A stretch of DNA of 64,000 bases from Solenopsis invicta. Its lineage: Eukaryota; Arthropoda; Insecta; Hymenoptera; Formicidae. The translations under genes and the position numbers were made by a program. This document shows, one piece after another, positions 38,201 through 51,136 of this stretch (the stretch's first letter is position 1; every line of letters starts with the position of its first letter). The stretch lies in contig NC_052673.1 in assembly GCF_016802725.1 (NCBI RefSeq), positions 16,474,156 to 16,538,155 on the forward strand, in the 5' to 3' direction. The notes below the pieces were generated by a model. The model did not search any database and was not told the DNA's origin. It saw only the letters and a list, made by a program, of their open reading frames with translations.

Positions 38201-39868
38201 TGTGAACATCAGACAAAGTCTTAACTGCGAGCAATTTCATCGAAATAGTTGAACGATCCTAATTCTGTCAGACCAATTTAGCAGTAAATCCCTAACTCAC
38301 ATGAGAAGTAAGACATGGTAACTCGATTACCGTTATCCCTCATTTTATCCACTGTCTAAAAACTCGACACGTGACTTTGAATCGCACTGATGAACGTTGT
38401 ACTAATGACTGATTTGTATTTATTTAGATAAAATATTTCCTGCTTAGAAGCAAAGCAAGTTCAGGGATCTGAGGTGATGGGATTCCTCGTGTTACAATTT
38501 TAAAGTGACGCTCGGACTTTTCCGGCTTTATCCCGGGACCACGAGGTCACGAGGCGCAACGGCAAAATCCTGAAGAAAAACAACCCTCTCTCCAGCCTGA
38601 AACCGCACTCAAAAATCTCCCAAATCCTTAAGTCCTCCTAAGAAAACATCCGTGGCTTAGCGGGGATCTACCGTCAACCTCGTTTACGCGGCAAATTCTA
38701 CATCGGGGAAATGAGAAAAGAGAGAGAGACACGCTACTCAATCAAAATACTTTAAGAAACTGAAGATCCCCCTGACAAATCGTGAGGAAATATTATTTGA
38801 AAATATAAACATTAATATATATTATTTATGATTCATATTTATATACGTATATATTGATTATTAATGAAGGATTATGAATTCTATATATGTTTTAAAATAT
38901 TGATATTATTATTTTCGTGCTACAATGATAATATATAGTGCTTTAAAAAATTTATTAACAATTCAGTTTAAGTTAATCCATTCTTTTAAAAAATTATTTA
39001 CGAAAAAATCGAAAGTTATAAAAGTAATATTGAATAAAAGATTTAATTTTTAGAGAATATGTACATTTATTACTACGCAAATTGAATATACGTAAATAAA
39101 AACAATTTAAAAAATTGCCAACACTTTTTCATTATATTAATAATCGAAGTAATATAAAAAAAGAGAAATAATGATAAATTGCTATGATGTCAGAAAATAA
39201 CTTTTACGAATTACTCTCGTTAGTTATCGGAAACGTCTCGCTATTAATTGAATTAATAACCGTTTACGAGTTTTGTAAGAACTGTCAGGTTTACCAGATT
39301 GTAAATGAACGGTACGCGGCGTGCGATGGACGAGCGATGGATCGAGGAAGGAAGGAAAGTCGCCGAAAACGGATTACGTGTGACAAACACAGGGATAAGT
39401 CTTTAGACACGGAGCTAGGTATAAGGGCGTCGTGTGTCACCGACATGCAACAAGTTGCCTCCAGCGGAGTCACCCCCGTGTCTCACCGCCCCGCGAATGG
39501 CGAGCCACCCCGCATTAAATCATTTTTAAACGTCCTCACGATCGCCGTCCGACTTTTATTCGGGCCGATACAAACCGAAGTCTGACGCACGATAAATTTC
39601 TTCCTCATCGGATTTCTTTCTCGAGAAATAGAATCCCACTATCAATTCCGATCGCGTATATTATTTCTCGTTGGAATATTAATGTCGAACCTAATAGATT
39701 TAAATAACTCTGAAATATTTAAGAGAAACACGATATTTTTGAACATGTTCCTGTAGTAATATTGAAAAAGACAGAGAATATATGTATATTATATATCAAG
39801 GAGACATAATATATATTGTAATAAGCATATATGAAATTAAAATAAAATTATCTTATTGATAATTTGAT
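35243..39868. other. Noncoding stretch, nothing firmly recognised
   Basis: AT-rich at 35320-35660, 36400-36620, 37700-38000 and 38790-39180; CpG-rich and complex at 35740-36300, 36640-37080, 37370-37660, 38100-38200 and 38460-38740. A 10-base duplication, ATCTCCCGTA, lies at 36986-37004. The 133-codon plus frame at 39184-39585 has no domain and is opposed by an open minus frame. No transposon ends or RNA genes were seen. Confidence 0.45.
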
Positions 39869-39908
39869 ATGTAAAGCTATTCTTGAAAATGTAAAGCTAT
39901 TCTTAAAA
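39869..39908. repeat. 20-bp tandem duplication
   Basis: ATGTAAAGCTATTCTTGAAA occurs twice head to tail, with one change in the second unit. Confidence 0.95.
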
Positions 39909-41612
39909 AAAATTAATAAATTCGTATGTTCGATAATTCGTTCCGATAATTCGATATGTTCTCCCTTCAAATTCAAAATTGGATAATTTCGTAATTTATT
40001 TAAATTAAAGCATATCAAGAATTTGTGTTTAAGATTTTGTAATGCCATTAAAAAATAACAAAATATTAAAAATTTGAAAAAGAAATAACAAAGGGATGGA
40101 GAGAGTCAAAGAAAATGATAAAAATATCGGAATTCTCTCTCTGTCTCTTCTTGTGTTGAGAGGAAATTTGTGGAAAATCTACGAAATTCGGATACACTTG
40201 GAGGAAGGAGCTCTTTGGAAGTTTATCGCGTATTAGTAACATAGTCAGAAGTATGCAGAGAATTCCAACGGGTCAGGTCGGCCCGGTCGTTAGGGCTGGC
40301 CTTCCCGGTTCACCCTGAGCATGTATCAAACTGAACGGCTCCGCATTTAATAACGGTCGGAGCTTGCTGTCAGGTCGGAACCGCTGTTTAGAGTAACGGT
40401 TCGATTGATTGATTGATTGATCGATTACTTGAAGCGGCAACCAACCCACTGTTACACACAAATACGCGAACACTCCCACCTGTGTTCTACGCGTCGTTTA
40501 ACATCGCGTTATGCGTAAATTATAGTACTATACCTTCTTAGAATGAATGCAGTAAGTTCTCAAACAACAGTTTAAAATGAAAACAAAAGAAAATGTTTTT
40601 TTGCGAAACATTTTTATATTTCTATAGAGAGAGATTTAAAGAAAACGAGAAAGTTTAAATGTATATCTATTTAATTTTAAGTACGACTAGTTCTACTAAT
40701 TTATTTAAAAAAAAACAGATCTATTTTGTTTTTTTATGTATTAAAAATTAAATTGTAAATATAGAACGATCCCTTATTTAAGTAAAAAGAAAAGAGAGAG
40801 GGAAAGAGAGAACGTAAAACTACATAGATGGTAACTTATTCTTTTCATTATCTAAATAAAATATTTCTTCAGGAAAAACAATTTCTACTTGTGATAACAA
40901 ATGCCAGGAAAGCGTGAAATATTTTAAGAGTTTCCTTGCGTCTTGCAAAAATAAAGAGAGGTCGCGTTCAGAAACTTTGTAAAATTGTAAATCCGCGGAA
41001 TTGTACTGATAGTAAACTCCATCGAAAGCTAAAGGAACGTTCTATAAAAAGGAGCGGCTGCTTGTTTCCTTCTTCTTTTATTTAACAAAGTAAAAGCGCG
41101 ACATTTCCCGCTCGCTTCCTCTCGCTCTTCTTTGCGCGACGTTACGCGAATAATTTGGAAATTGTATCGCGAGCCGAGATCACGTCGTGCGCTTAATGCG
41201 GTGCATAATGGAAGCGAAAGGGGATGGAAAGGGAGACGATACTCGATGTAATCCGCGGTGCACACACGTACATACAACGGTCGCGCAGCAACTGGGCTAC
41301 GGGGTTGCGCCGGCGACGCGTGCGGGCGTCCTTACGAGCGATAAATCAGCGACGTGCTCGTGAAATTGAGCACGCGTGCAATCCCCCGTGTAAACACGTT
41401 AGCAGTTCATAACGTCGCGAGATCCACGGAAGCGATCAAAGCTCGGCGCTTTTCCTCCTCTGTGTACGAAGGGCGAGCGGCGCGAACGCCGGATTACGTC
41501 TTCCTGATATTAACCCTGCATTGTAGGAGCCTGCACGAAATGCACCCTACTACGTTGTCCCCGTGCAAGAGCGGTTGATTAATAAAATATGAGATGCATC
41601 ACGACGGAGGGT
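39909..41612. other. Noncoding stretch, nothing recognised
   Basis: AT-rich to 40140, a unique GC-richer island at 40200-40510 holding the TTGA microsatellite, AT-rich at 40540-40900, and a CpG-rich complex patch at 41030-41580 with frames no longer than 82 codons. Confidence 0.5.
40402..40427. repeat. (TTGA)n microsatellite
   Basis: About six tetranucleotide units, one changed to TCGA. Confidence 0.9.
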
Positions 41613-41632
41613 TCTCTCTCTCTCTCTCTCTC
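41613..41632. repeat. (CT)n microsatellite
   Basis: Pure CT run of ten units. Confidence 0.95.
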
Positions 41633-42849
41633 GTTGCCGTGGGTTTTAAAGTTCCTTCCTTCGTTGTGTGAGTATAACCGTTTTATCGAGCGAAACGTAC
41701 AAACCTGGACGATTTTCTTGTACTTCTATAGAAATTATTGTAAAATTTAATAGCATTTTTTATTTCTTGTCTCAAATGCTGATACCGCTCATTATTTATT
41801 TATTAAGAATATTGTAGAAAATGTTTTCAAAGGTAAAAACACGAACGTATTTTGTAGATTATATATGTTAAAGTTATTCTGTCTGAAAATTGCCATGTAA
41901 AATTTCCAATCAATATCATGAATATCGTAAGTTGCTGCAAATAATAATTGCTTCTTATATTCAAATTTAACGATATACTGATGTAGAAAATACAGCAAGC
42001 GAAATAGAGAGAGAAAAAGACAGAGGGAAACTGCCAGTATCGCGTTGAAAAAATAGAATGACGTTTTATTGCGTACATCTGCGTCTGCGCCCACGCATGA
42101 ACATCGCCACAACCTTTTTTTAGGAAGTTTCCAACATGGGCGCTACCAGAACTTTGTTTTTTAGGAATTAAAATCCGTGAGACATTATTTTCATCTTTTA
42201 GTCCGTATATTTTTATTCCTACAAAGATAAAATTATACAATGGTTAATGTGATAGAAATTTGATAAGGTAAAAGAGAAAGATCGAGCTTGAAAAAGTTAA
42301 AAGAGATAAAAAGTATTTTACTTTATTCTTTAATTGTGAAAATTGAAACCGTTTATCCCGATACGGATATTTTCATTTTTAAACTCCTCATTTCGAGTTA
42401 ATTTTTATCTTAATCTTTCCTTTCTTTTTCGTTTAAATTTAAAAAAGAAGCAAGCGAAAGAGCCCTTGCGACGCCCATGCAGTCACATATGCCGCACTCG
42501 CGATTGCCTCGTAGATTTTCGGTACGCACGTACGCATAAACGCGTCATTGCGCCACTATGAACTGAACCAACGGGGTGAGTAGAAAGAGAGAGTGGACAG
42601 GGACGCGAGATTGGGTTGCGGGACGGGGGAGTGTTACTGCGGCGAGTGGCGGAGGCACATGGAGGGTTAATGCATCAACATCAAAGTGGCTTGCCGGTAC
42701 AATTATTGCACTCAACGCACTGGCCGCTACCGCTCGGCGTGCGGTGGTGCACACTCACACGGATCGCAGAGATAAAACGCATACACTTTCGCTATAGCGG
42801 CGTCACGAGAATACAGGCCGTATGTATCTGGTCCAGCGCGAGAAATAAA

Positions 42850-42919
42850 GATAGAAATAGAGAGAGAAAGAGAGAGACAGAGAGAGAAAAAGAGGGAAGG
42901 AAGAGACAGAGGGAGAAAG
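42850..42919. repeat. GA-rich low-complexity tract
   Basis: GA, GAAA and GACA units over about 70 bases. Confidence 0.9.
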
Positions 42920-43163
42920 CGCCATATATTACATTCTTCCGCATTTAACTGGACGGACATTAATTTGAAAAAGTAGGCGGCTACTACGCCGTACCGCGAC
43001 CGTACCATACGTCGCGTTTTAGAATCTCATATGCCTCGGATGTGCGGCATACGGACTTTACGCGAACGTTCAGCCGCAACTTATGCACTTTTGACGCGTG
43101 CGATTTTCCTTTTTTGCTTGCCCGTTTTTCCATCCGTTTCCCGCCGCGCGCTGCGGCGGCATT

Positions 43164-43190
43164 GCGTCGCGTCGCGTCGCGTCGCGTTGC
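43164..43190. repeat. (GCGTC)n pentanucleotide repeat
   Basis: Five tandem units, the last slightly changed, in a CpG-rich patch. Confidence 0.9.
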
Positions 43191-43400
43191 GTTTTTGTGT
43201 CGTCTCGCTGCACACGAATGCGTCTCGCCGAGGGATTTAAGATTTCCGCGCGCGTTGTTTCTCCGCGAGAATCCACGTTCGCGAGACTTAAGCCGAGCCG
43301 GGGTATTAACAACAAAATCGCAACAAGCTCTGACTGGAACTGTATACGAGCAAACTTATGCGATTACACGAATGTAAATATATATTTCGAAGGTATTTTA

Positions 43401-46400
43401 CCATACTATCTGAAATAATTAATTTCGCTTTAAGACTGAACCTGCTTTCAGGTGCGCTATTGCAGAAAGGTTTTCGCGTTCGCAATTTTGAATGTACGCG
43501 TTGACGTGTGACGTAATTAGAGAAATTATATTTAATATAATTTACTCACAAATTCACATATAAACTGACGAATTATATACTCGTTAATATTAAATGTCCC
43601 ACTACTCTAGCAAATTCTAAAAATTTATCTCGGTAGAAAACATCCCAATAATGAACAAGACAATGTTATAAGTAATCTATACGTTGATCTAAATGCGGAA
43701 TATAGGATTCGCGCGCGTGCGTTTAGATTCACTACACTTGCATGGGTACCGATCTATTATTTATTTTTTTACAGCTTAGGCCTTATTGATTTTTAAAGGT
43801 CAGTTAATTTTGTCTATTTATTTCATATATTTATAAATATTCTATACGTTATTAATAATCAGTTATTCTTGAAATTAACGCGCCATTAAACATTATAATA
43901 TGCAAATACAAGTCAGTGATCAAATATAAGCCAGTAATCAAATTATCAATAAATATAGTTGGATGAGTTATATAAGATCAAGATAAAATATATTAGAAGA
44001 TATATATATGTATTTAAAACCTTTATAAACATATAAAAAGACATGTGTAAAATAAATATTCTATATAACCATTAGCACATTTTGTTTTTAATAAAATAGT
44101 CAATTAAATGCAATACGTGGAATATTCCTTGTTCTTCTCTTATTTATATTTATGTAATATTTATACATTAAAAAAGTTTCTAAAAATTATTTTTCTCTTT
44201 TGTGAGCACGTATTTATATAATATTTAAGCCTGGAAGAGAGAAACGTGTTATATGCACACATTAAATTCTATTAAAGTAATATTTGGAAAAAGAAAAAAA
44301 TGGAAAACAAAGTGTAATACGTCTATAATATTTTACCAATTTTTTCACGTGTTTTATATCAATTTATTTCTATTATATCTATAAATGTGTATAAACGTAT
44401 ATAAAAATCTCATTATTCGGTCTTTCTCTTCATGTTATTATGAAAGATGAGCGTTGTGAAAAGAAACTTAAATAAAAGCTTTATCTTCTAGAAATGTCAA
44501 TACACTAATTATCCGCGCGCGCGTTTTATTCATTATTTATTCTTGGTCTTTTAATGTAGTTTCCACTACTTATGATAAGTTCACTAAATTTGAAAATTTA
44601 ATCAATTATAACGCATCTCACACAGAAGAAAATCGTTCAAATAATGTTATTGATTATATAATCGCCTTTCAATTTTTTAAAACCTTGATATAAAAGGGTT
44701 CGGCAAAAAGTGCAAGAACCATTATTAAAATAAATGCAATTTTTCTTTTCCGAATATTATTCCACTGTTGTTTATCGCTTTTTACCGAGCTTATTCTAAA
44801 TAAAATATTTCCTCTTTCGATTTATTTTTTTCATGTCCTATAAATTTCAAACGACTAATATATCACGTAATTCGTATTTTAACGTATATCGAAATGTCAA
44901 ACATCAAAGTGTTAATAAGTATTGCGTCAAATATTGAGCTCTATTCTGTGATCTTTCTATGTACAAATGTATGCGTATTCATATACTTTTGCGTGAACAT
45001 ATTAAATCAATGTATGATTAAACACATTTCCAGGATTAAATATGTCATTAATCTGTGTTAACTCATCCATTTTAAAGCCGATAGATCTGTGAGATATTAT
45101 ATTTATGCATATCTTTCAACTTGGTATACATTCATAAATACATCTTATCTATATCTGGTATTATGTTTTTTTTCACAGATCTATTGTTTCAAATTAAAAT
45201 AAAAAATAATTTTGCTCACCAATACGATGCACAGGGAGTTGCAGTAGAGTTGGACTAATTACGTTGATCTGCAACAAATATAAAATCCAAATTATAATAG
45301 CGTACGTAATAATTAATGTTGCGCGTAAAAAATTTTTATTCTCTTTTTAAATAAACATCTAATATGATAATTATATAATTTCCGAAGAAAAATATCTTGT
45401 TTAAGTATAAACGTTTATAAAATTGAATAAATAAGTGACTGCAAAAAAAATTCGTAGCATCACAATGCGTAGACTCCTGACAGTCACAAACTGGTTTGGA
45501 AACATATATAAACAAAGTCCTAAAATTTTCAGGTTCATCCTATATTTTCTCTAAGGAAATATAGTCACCGAATACTGTGCACGAAACTCCGCAAATATCA
45601 AAACTGTATGTCAGCCAGTTCGCCACAAAATATTTAATACGTTATAAAAATAATATGAGGATTTGATCAATTACGCGATTTAATGTTTGTTAATTATTTG
45701 AATAACGTACATTATTGGGAAAATATTCTAAAATAATACGCTAAATATTTTGTTCTTTGTATTTCAAGCCAATTTTAATTAATTAGTTGTTATCACGTGA
45801 GATAAATAATCAAGGATTTTTAAAGAAGATTAGTACATTTTAAATAATAAACTTTACTCTGTTTTATAAACCACGGTTGTTACGTACGTTGTATGTCGCA
45901 AAAAAGGGAAAACTTTACTATGTATTTTTGCCAGGTATTTTTTGTCGCTATTATTATTTACGCTACAGAATATTTAACGCTACAGAATAGAAATGGAATA
46001 CTGTTCCTCGTATTTAAAGTTAATTTCAACGTACATTATTATCGCATATTAAATTTAATTTATTAGAAGAATAAAATGTATATTTTACGCAAAAGAATAA
46101 TTGTGTAGATTAATCTATTATTACTCTTTTAAAATTTTGTCGTTCCGTAGAATGAAACTGTATGGTTTTAATAAATCAAAAAAGTGAAATTAAATCGTGA
46201 ACATTGCTATTATTTCTTTTATTTGATTTATTAAAATCATACATTTTTAATTCTTCTGAACGCAAAGGAACATTTAAAAAAAAGGTAATAAATTAATTTC
46301 ATTAAAATAAAGATAAATTTTAATCTTTAAATTTAGATTTAGTTTAAAATTTAATAATTCTTTAAAAGAAATTAATTAATCAGTTATTTCCATTTTTAAT

Positions 46401-46860
46401 AAAAAAGATTAATTAATTTATGTAATATCTATGTACATAAATTGATATTACCTCAACTGTGAAAATCAATAACAGATGACAGATTGGTACGCGTATAAAT
46501 GCAATCCGTTTTAAGCATTCAATTTCTATGCGATCTCGGCCAATTTTAAATACAGCTTATAACACGAAAATTATTTTCACATGAAAATTTTTTATTTCAA
46601 AATTAACGCTGTTAAAAAATAATACACTTTTGCGAGTTGTGTATAATATAAAAAATTATATATCTCAAACTCACCAGTACATAAAAGTTTATCAATAAAA
46701 TGTAATCCATTTTAAATTGGCTAAATTTTACCCAAATTATTTTCTAAAGTTTTATATTTATTTAAACTTGCATATCGTCCGTTTACGATAAAACAAAAAT
46801 GATATTTTTCCCCGTGGAATACGCTCTAATTAAACCGCTCGTAGATTTAAACTCACGAGC
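43401..46860. other. AT-rich desert
   Basis: About 3.4 kb with few CpG steps and no open frame of note. Small GC-richer patches occur at 43690-43760 and 45460-45620. The latter holds a short CTATATTT/AAATATAG hairpin at 45540-45564. The motif GGGTTCGGCAAAAAGT at 44697 looks like a transposon end but has no partner. The inverted-repeat element at 46109-46298 is listed separately. Confidence 0.6.
46109..46298. mobile_element. Inverted-repeat element, likely MITE
   Basis: The core arms 46141-46180 and 46221-46262 are inverted copies. Both read CGTTC, then an AGAAT block, then TGTATG(G/A)TTTTAATAAATCAAA, with few mismatches over about 40 bases. Similarity continues outward more weakly through TATTAC(T/C)CTTTT to ATTAATCTATTA/ATTAATTTATTA at the edges, giving about 190 bp. 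The loop is about 40 bases. There is no coding capacity and the boundaries are uncertain. The length of the arms in an AT-rich region is more than simple composition would give. Confidence 0.65.
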
Positions 46861-49764
46861 GATCGCCATGATGAACAATGAGCGTGGCGAATCGCGAAAG
46901 GCTGCCGGTTATTCCGGTGGATTTTAACTCGTTTTCATCAGCTACGTTACGACCGCGTTCCACCGTTCGCTTTTCTCACCTTTTCCCTTTCATTTTTTAC
47001 GCGATATTCCTCGCTGTCAATCACTCGGAACTCGGGACGTCAGGAGGACGCTCGTCATTCTCAAAAAGTAATTGCGCCGGGAAATGCTAAAGCGTGAAAA
47101 TTGCATGCTTTACCATCCCCTCACATCCTTCCTCTTTCCGACTGCGCTTCACGGGATGTATGTTTGGCCGCTTCGCGCGGACGCGTGTAACGTTTGCACG
47201 CGCATCCTGCGTCGGATACGCGTGCTAAAACTGCCGAGCGTGATGCGGCTGCGGGATGAGCATGGACGATCGCACAGAAGTATGGACCGCGCGGTGGGAT
47301 ATGCGGTATGGCCGCGCGAGGAGATAAAAGCGGATAACGTATATTCAGAGGGATCAACGCGCGACGGCGCGGCGGATACCGGCGCCGATGAATAATACCG
47401 GATGTATTCCTCGATATAACGCCACCGTTTTCGATACAACGGCGAATCGCCAGTTGTGCGATCGGGAGGGAAAAAGAGAGCCTAACTTTATAACGCGCAA
47501 ATAAATCTTTCTATACGACAGAGAATCTCCAGTCAAGGAAGATAATAATATAATTTTATTATAGAGCGACTCCCTTTTACTGTATTCTTATATCAATTTA
47601 ATAACTTTCATTTTCAACGATAAAAAGATTTTATCTTTCTCTTTCTTTGAGTTTTTAGTTTTTAATTTTGCGGTTGTAATCTTAATTGGTTTATTGACGT
47701 GTTACGATATTATTATAATTTCTTTCAAATATACCTCTTATTTAAAATTTGAAACGTAACAAATTAACGTATTAAATTTGACGATGTAAGAATTATTGTG
47801 CCTGTGTGATAATTTCGACACTGATAATTTCGAATGCTCGACGCGATTGTGTGGCATTGTTGCTCAGTTCCTCGATTCGCAACTGGTAATTCCGCAAGTC
47901 CTCGCCACGGAGGAGGTTCCCGAGAGATACTAGCCGCGTTCACGATCGGAAAAGCCGAGCCGCGCGCGTTATACTACGCGAGCAGGTTTCCACCAGCAGC
48001 GGTCGCAGAAACGAGCTCCGTCTCCCGCTCGCCTCGCTCGTTTAACCCAGGCAAGCGCTTGGTGTCCTCGCTAATAGGATTAGCCGGATTCGCAAAGTTT
48101 CCTCCCGGAAACGGAATGACCACGGTGGATGTAAACGCCGACGAAATTTGCGGCGGATTTCTGGAGCCGCGCCTGCTCATCGCTCGAGAAACCGAATATT
48201 TCGAATCGCTCCACTCGTAAAGGCGACACTGCACGACGCCGGATGCTCGTTAAACGGATACAGCGATTCCGCTCGTAACATTCGCGCGGACACAGAGAAT
48301 ATCTCGGTACACTCGGTTCTAATTTCGCTAATCCTGCGTTCGTCGACGCGAGTTTAGAATCAATTTTTCAAATTCAAAGTCCGCATTACTGATACTTCGT
48401 GGCTCCGAGAGCTGCTTCGTGCGCAAGGAATGCGAAGGAACGGCGAATATTCCGGCGGGACACGCGGAATATCATAATCTAAATACGACTTTGCCGGGAG
48501 TTCTTCAGAATTTTGTTGAAATTGTTACAGTCGACCTTCCTACGAAAAGTGAAGGTGGAATGTAATTCCGACTTCGACCTTCGCGGGTTTCGGGCGGCAG
48601 AATGCGCAGGAGGAGCTGGCGCCAAAACTATCCGACGCAGGTTCGTAACATTCGTCGGTACCCACTGTCTCTGTAATGCGACCACTTACGAACGTGCAGC
48701 CGGCAGCTATGCAGTTTAATACTTGCGAGTGTTTCTTGCAGCGGCGGCATACCGCGCATACTGCGCTCCTTTTCCCTCCCCAAGCTCCTCTCTTTCTCTC
48801 TGTCGGGGATGGGGGGAGGCGGTTATTCCATTTCGCTAGAATAAACCGACGAAGGGTGGAATTTTCTTGCGGTAACCGCGAATCGACTTACACGCTGTTG
48901 GAGTAAGAATACGGTTTAGCTGTGCATAAAGGGGAGAAGAACAACGTTTAATTCGCTTTCTTGCCGGCGCGTCCTGATTCACCGCGATGCGTGGAATTAT
49001 TGTGACTTGCGAGCCGCAGACTTCTCTGAAGAGGAAACGAATTTCAAGAATTTTCAGTAGGTGCACTTAAAAAATTTCCGTGCCTCGGAAATGTTCCGTA
49101 AATATATTTCTTATGTTCGAGAGAAGAGCGTTATTCGGAAAATGTAAAGATTATTAAAATATTCGATGCGCGACCTTAATTTCCGTATTAGCTCGAGTTT
49201 GTCGCTTCTATCGGCATAAATTCTCAAAAAGAGAAGAGAGAAAGGGCAACAGAGGAGCGGCGATTGCGGCAAGGAGTGGTTTCTTTATGTCCGACACGGT
49301 CTAATTATCGACGTGGCCCTGACTAGCGTATTCGATCGAACGCGGTCGCCCAAATACGAACTGACAAAGACGACGCTTAGATCTTGAGGAGCAAGTACCC
49401 GCGGAACAGAAGTCCGTGCAAACTCTTGCAGACAGCCCTACTAACTTCGTAAGATCATTACGTGCATGTGTGTAACGATGTAATCGTTCACCAACATATC
49501 CTGACTGAGGAGGTATAGTGTTATCCAAAAAGGATGCTATCCTATCTGTAGCATATTTGCGTAATTTGAGTCGCGTGTTGTAAATAATTAGAGCCGATGT
49601 AATTTACTACAATACCATATAATCTCTCGTATTGTCATGAATTTCATCAGCAAGGGTGAATTTATTGTAAACTTTTACGCGCTACGAGTAAGTCTTTAGC
49701 ACTAAACGTCTCACCACATCCACTTCATGCAATTTTTATCTTACAATATTTTTTAAATATTTTA
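46861..49764. other. CpG-rich island region, no credible gene
   Basis: 47070-47400 and 47830-48420 are CpG-rich and open in opposing frames (107 and 96 codons; 128 and 86 codons). The 128-codon plus frame (47834-48220) gives a mixed, protein-like composition but is matched by an open minus frame and lacks clear splice sites. 48480-49060 and 49280-49530 are further complex patches. 47560-47820 and 49560-49760 are AT-rich. None could be assigned. Confidence 0.4.
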
Positions 49765-50184
49765 AATTAAGACTTTCAGAAGGATTGAGACAGAAGAAAT
49801 AGGTAATAACTTTAATATAAAGTAATTGTATAATTGTATAATAAGTGTATAATTATATAAAGTAAGGAAAATGTAAAGAGGCTGTGATCTCTAAGTCATA
49901 GAATTAGTAATGGAATAGGCGAGAATAGATACAAGTAATACAAAAGGCAATAGATAAACGGAGTAGGGAGGACGCAGAATATAAGATATAGAGGAAATAT
50001 ATGAGAGGCTGTGGCAAAGATAGGTAGAAGAGTAAAAGTAAGATTAACCTAAGACAAGAACTGTACAAGCGGCGAGTGAATGGAAGGATGAGTGAGAACA
50101 GATTCTATGTAAACCAAGTCCACTTCTCGGCTGAAATGTAAGCTTGAAGTTAATAAATTTATTTATTTAATTAAGACTTTCAGA
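49765..50184 (+). mobile_element. Short retroposon with 16-bp target-site duplication
   Basis: The 16-mer AATTAAGACTTTCAGA occurs at 49765-49780 and again, unchanged, at 50169-50184, flanking a 388-base insert. The insert is purine-rich on the plus strand, has stops in all frames, and ends on its right side in a tail of ATAAATTTATTTATTT (50153-50168). An exact long target duplication plus a simple 3' tail is the mark of target-primed reverse transcription. No tRNA-like A and B boxes are visible at the left end, so a 5'-truncated non-LTR retrotransposon (mostly 3' untranslated region) is more likely than a tRNA-derived SINE. The identical duplications suggest a fairly recent insertion. Confidence 0.85.
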
Positions 50185-50918
50185 TTCAAAATCAAATAAT
50201 GATGCTTAAAAAGCAATAATGTTTTCCTTTTCTTCGAAATGAAACGAAAGCCGACGTGAAAATCACAGAAAACACTTCGGTTGAGCATCATTGCTGCATT
50301 TATCCGCAATTTACGTTACCGTTATCGTAACATTGACGTTAAGTCCGCTTTTATAGTGACCGGCGCTCCTTCGACCACCATCATTGAACAGCGCTGTACG
50401 TAGGGATGGTTTCAACTCGCTCGAGTGGGGCCGTTATATGGGGTTCTAAGCATTCTGATTCTGCTGACCGTTGCAATCCTCCGCCTCCATCCCTGTTCCG
50501 CGCGCTGGTACGAGACCCATCCCTCGAAGCTACGTGGCTCGCCTTTAAACCACCCCATTCTCGCGCTCGTTCGTTCCGCGAGTCTTCCTCGCGCTTACTC
50601 TCATTTAGCGACTTCCCAACCTTTCCTGTGCGGTTCGATCTTCCGCTTACTTTCTTCATCGACCACGCGCGGATCTCGTTAGCGGGGCCTTCGATTTCAC
50701 TACGTATCCACCGCATCGCCTATCCCGCCCGTGAGAGAAAACGTGTACGGAATGATCCCTTGTGAAAGGTGTAGAGTCGATGGCTGTGCTTTCGAATTGA
50801 AAAATCAAAACGTTTGCGAGTGAAAATTATGTGGCAACTAAGTAATAATTGATAGTAATGCAATGCGATATTACATACCAAATCTTTATGTGTAAAAACA
50901 ATGTAACGTGGTACATGA
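50185..50918. other. CpG-rich patch, no credible gene
   Basis: 50370-50765 is open in plus (119 and 85 codons) and minus (111 codons) frames at once, with Arg/Ser/Pro-rich products; compositional openness is the likely cause. The rest is AT-rich. Confidence 0.45.
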
Positions 50919-51136
50919 TTTTGCTGAAGTGTCTAAAAATTTAGCTGGATATAGATCTAAAAATAATTTTGTTGGATCATCAAAATTATGAAGGATGTTC
51001 AAGCATAATGAGCAATGTTGTAAAAAATTTTGACATCGTAGCAACCAGCTCGAGCGTCCTATATAATTATTTTGATAGTTTAATGAAAGTATTTTCAGAT
51101 CTGTAACTGACTAAATTTTTAGACATTTCAGCAAAA
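50919..51136 (+). mobile_element. MITE family A, copy 2 (more complete ends)
   Basis: The inverted ends are long: TTTTGCTGAAGTGTCTAAAA (from 50919) faces the complement ending in CATTTCAGCAAAA (51136). Both continue through AATTTAG and AGATCT into an ATCAAAAT(T/A)AT block. The element is 218 bp with a short unpaired middle. It is homologous along most of its length to 13943-14240, in the same orientation. The sharper ends here define the family's termini. No target duplication is obvious and no protein is encoded. Confidence 0.8.

Larger units (their letters stand above)
41633..43400. other. Noncoding stretch, AT-rich then CpG-rich
   Basis: 41700-42440 is AT-rich. The 137-codon minus frame there (41827-42240) is Ile/Phe/Tyr-rich as expected from AT bias, with no domain. 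42440-43320 is CpG-rich with several overlapping frames near 110 codons on both strands, and no one frame is favoured. Confidence 0.45.
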
